A DNA stretch of 64,000 nt from Sulfidibacter corallicola (GTDB lineage Bacteria; Acidobacteriota; Holophagae; Acanthopleuribacterales; Acanthopleuribacteraceae): the NCBI RefSeq assembly GCF_017498545.1, contig NZ_CP071793.1:1302001-1366000 (forward strand), read 5' to 3'. The translations under genes were made by a program, and so were the position numbers. This document shows positions 62,617-64,000 of the stretch, one piece after another (within the stretch, counting starts at the first letter, position 1; each line of letters starts with the position of its first letter). Under the pieces are notes generated by a model that saw only the letters and a program-made list of their open reading frames with translations, did not search any database and was not told where the DNA came from.

Positions 62617-64000
62617 TCAAAACCGAACCAGGTTGTCCTCGCTGTCGCGGTCGATCAAGGTGATGAACGGATCGACACCCGCGTGACTGGGCTGTCGGGG
62701 CACCACGAGGCGAATGTGGTTTTCGCCTTGTTGCAGCCGGTGCTTTTCCAAATAGAGCACCTTCTCCTGATCTTCGATTTCCGCCGGATCTTCGAGAAAA
62801 AGCCCGATGTCGATGTCTTCCACGAGAGCGATGGGGGTTTCGCGACCCGAACCGTCGGCGGAAAAGCGGTTGGCGTAGACCGTCAGGTCCACCTGGAATC
62901 GACCGTCCGGCAACGCTTCGGTCTCGGCCTCCAGCACCTGGAGATCGTAGAGAATGATCTGTTGGAAGCTGGCCTCCAGCATGGGACGTTTTTCCTCCGG
63001 TGTCACTTCCAACAGGCATGTCAGAAGGTCGGCCGTCGTCGGAAACGGGTCCGTGCGGTAGGCGTGGCGTTCCAGGAAGGTGGCCAGCGCGGCGTTCATG
63101 CGGGCTTCGCCCAACATGTCGCGCAGGTACATCATGACCACCGAACCTTTTTGGTAGTGGATGTAGTTCTGGTCCTCGCTGGTCATCAACGGCATCTCCT
63201 CCACCACTTCGCGGGTGCGGCCCCGAAGGTAGTTGTCGAGTTCGTACTTGAGGAAGCGCCGCAGTTTGGGCGTGCCGTACCTGCGTTCCATGACCGCGAG
63301 GGCGCTGTACTGGGACAACGATTCTGCCAAAACGCCGCAGCCCTGCACGTTGGCCGGGGCGATCATGTTGCCCCACCACTGGTGGGCCATCTCGTGGGCC
63401 GTGGTCTTGTAGGCGGGATCGATGTCGTCCGGGTCCCGCAGATCGTTCAGGAACCCGTGTTCGGAATAGGGAATCGTGGTCGCGAAACTCTGCGCGAAAC
63501 CCCGGTAGTTCGGGTACTCCACGATACGAATGTCCCGGTGGGGATAGGGCCCGAATTGGGTCGTGAAGTAGTCCAGCGAATCCTTGATGCTGGTGATCAT
63601 GCGATCCGTGTTCATTCCATGGGTTGGATGGTGGAAGACTTCGATCGAGACGCCGTTGTGCTCGTCCGCCGCGCGCGTCAACCGACCCGAGAGAAAAGTG
63701 AAAAAGTGGATGATGGGTTTTTCGGCACGGTAGTGGAAAAAGCGGCGTCCGTTTTCGGTCCATTCGCGCTCCAAATGGCCTGGAGCGATGGCGCGCTGAT
63801 CCGAATCGGTGGAGAGTGTGGCTTCGAACTGAACGAAACCCACACCCGGGCCCATGAAGCTCTTGTGGAGGTGGACTTCGTCGTCCAGTTTGGGGCGTCG
63901 CGGCGCGGGAGGGAGGTCGAACCGTCGGCGGTCCTGGCGACCCACCAACTGCAAGTACGATCGATACCCGAAACGGGGGTACAACTCCTCGTGGTTGATG
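62617..64000 (-). CDS. ABC-2 permease/M1 aminopeptidase-type fusion, C-terminal peptidase part (partial)
   Basis: The frame runs off the window; 461 codons are visible. The zinc motif is TTAHEMAHQWWGNMI, with the third ligand in GVLAESLSQYSALAVME. The spacing between the second His and that Glu is 19 residues instead of 18, as in fusions of an ABC-type permease to an M1-like domain. The residues just before this region read NHEELYPRFGYRSYLQL, which is the linker seen in such fusions. The aminopeptidase domain continues with an MTSEDQNYIHYQKGSVVMMYL helix and a beta-rich tail. Transport and processing by one polypeptide is inferred; the permease part would lie beyond position 64000. Confidence 0.85.
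   Translation of the reverse strand, partial: INHEELYPRFGYRSYLQLVGRQDRRRFDLPPAPRRPKLDDEVHLHKSFMGPGVGFVQFEATLSTDSDQRAIAPGHLEREWTENGRRFFHYRAEKPIIHFFTFLSGRLTRAADEHNGVSIEVFHHPTHGMNTDRMITSIKDSLDYFTTQFGPYPHRDIRIVEYPNYRGFAQSFATTIPYSEHGFLNDLRDPDDIDPAYKTTAHEMAHQWWGNMIAPANVQGCGVLAESLSQYSALAVMERRYGTPKLRRFLKYELDNYLRGRTREVVEEMPLMTSEDQNYIHYQKGSVVMMYLRDMLGEARMNAALATFLERHAYRTDPFPTTADLLTCLLEVTPEEKRPMLEASFQQIILYDLQVLEAETEALPDGRFQVDLTVYANRFSADGSGRETPIALVEDIDIGLFLEDPAEIEDQEKVLYLEKHRLQQGENHIRLVVPRQPSHAGVDPFITLIDRDSEDNLVRF

Overview
The window is one 64 kb chromosomal segment from a high-GC, Gram-negative bacterium. Evidence for an outer membrane is the RND-type tripartite pump and the type VI secretion (T6SS)-associated accessory genes. 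Full Entner-Doudoroff glycolysis, a giant dockerin-tailed surface protein, an M43 protease, T6SS-type effector/immunity genes and an ABC permease/M1 fusion fit a marine or predatory heterotroph of the Acidobacteriota (Holophagae/Acanthopleuribacter-like) or Myxococcota type. That placement is inference; no rRNA or other marker is present. No tRNA, rRNA, CRISPR or prophage was found.

Layout. 0-6 kb: the end of an ABC ATPase, a DUF2169 T6SS accessory protein, a TIGR02270-like protein, then prmA-rsmE. 6.7-14.3 kb: an RND efflux operon (one adaptor, two permeases). 14.8-20.4 kb: an AbgT transporter, a hotdog thioesterase, a DnaJ-related protein and a two-domain E1-like/nitroreductase protein. 20.5-25.5 kb (minus strand): an acyltransferase fused to a cyclic-nucleotide-binding domain, then a four-gene effector module (thiolase-fold protein, AHH nuclease, Imm11 and an Imm49-like protein). 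26.4-34.6 kb: M43 protease, RluA-type pseudouridine synthase, hybrid histidine kinase, EI24/CysZ-like membrane protein, YbhB-like protein and a small exported protein. 34.7-38.9 kb (minus strand): an alpha/beta hydrolase - GH3 - glycosyltransferase - CutA run. 39.2-41.3 kb: a group II intron. 41.6-50.6 kb (minus strand): zwf-pgl-edd-glk-eda, then murJ and a DHH phosphoesterase. 52.3-59.8 kb: one 2,489-residue repetitive secreted protein. 60.5-64 kb: a LysR regulator divergent from an SDR-tautomerase pair, and the end of an M1 peptidase fusion.

Functional links. The 44.5-50.6 kb cluster encodes every step from glucose to pyruvate plus glyceraldehyde-3-phosphate except the shared lower pathway. 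The 22-25.5 kb module reads as a self-contained toxin/immunity cassette with a probable inactive thiolase-fold partner. The 34.7-38.9 kb run looks like an uncharacterised conjugation pathway around a bacterial GH3 enzyme.

The most unusual non-coding signal is a dispersed intergenic repeat family (about 0.5, 6.4, 32, 51-52 and 60 kb). Its copies share flanking text such as GGTAGGT, but the hairpin stem differs between copies and stays self-complementary, so the stems covary. A second shared word, AAAGAGCGAAGC, occurs six times, always in these repeat islands.
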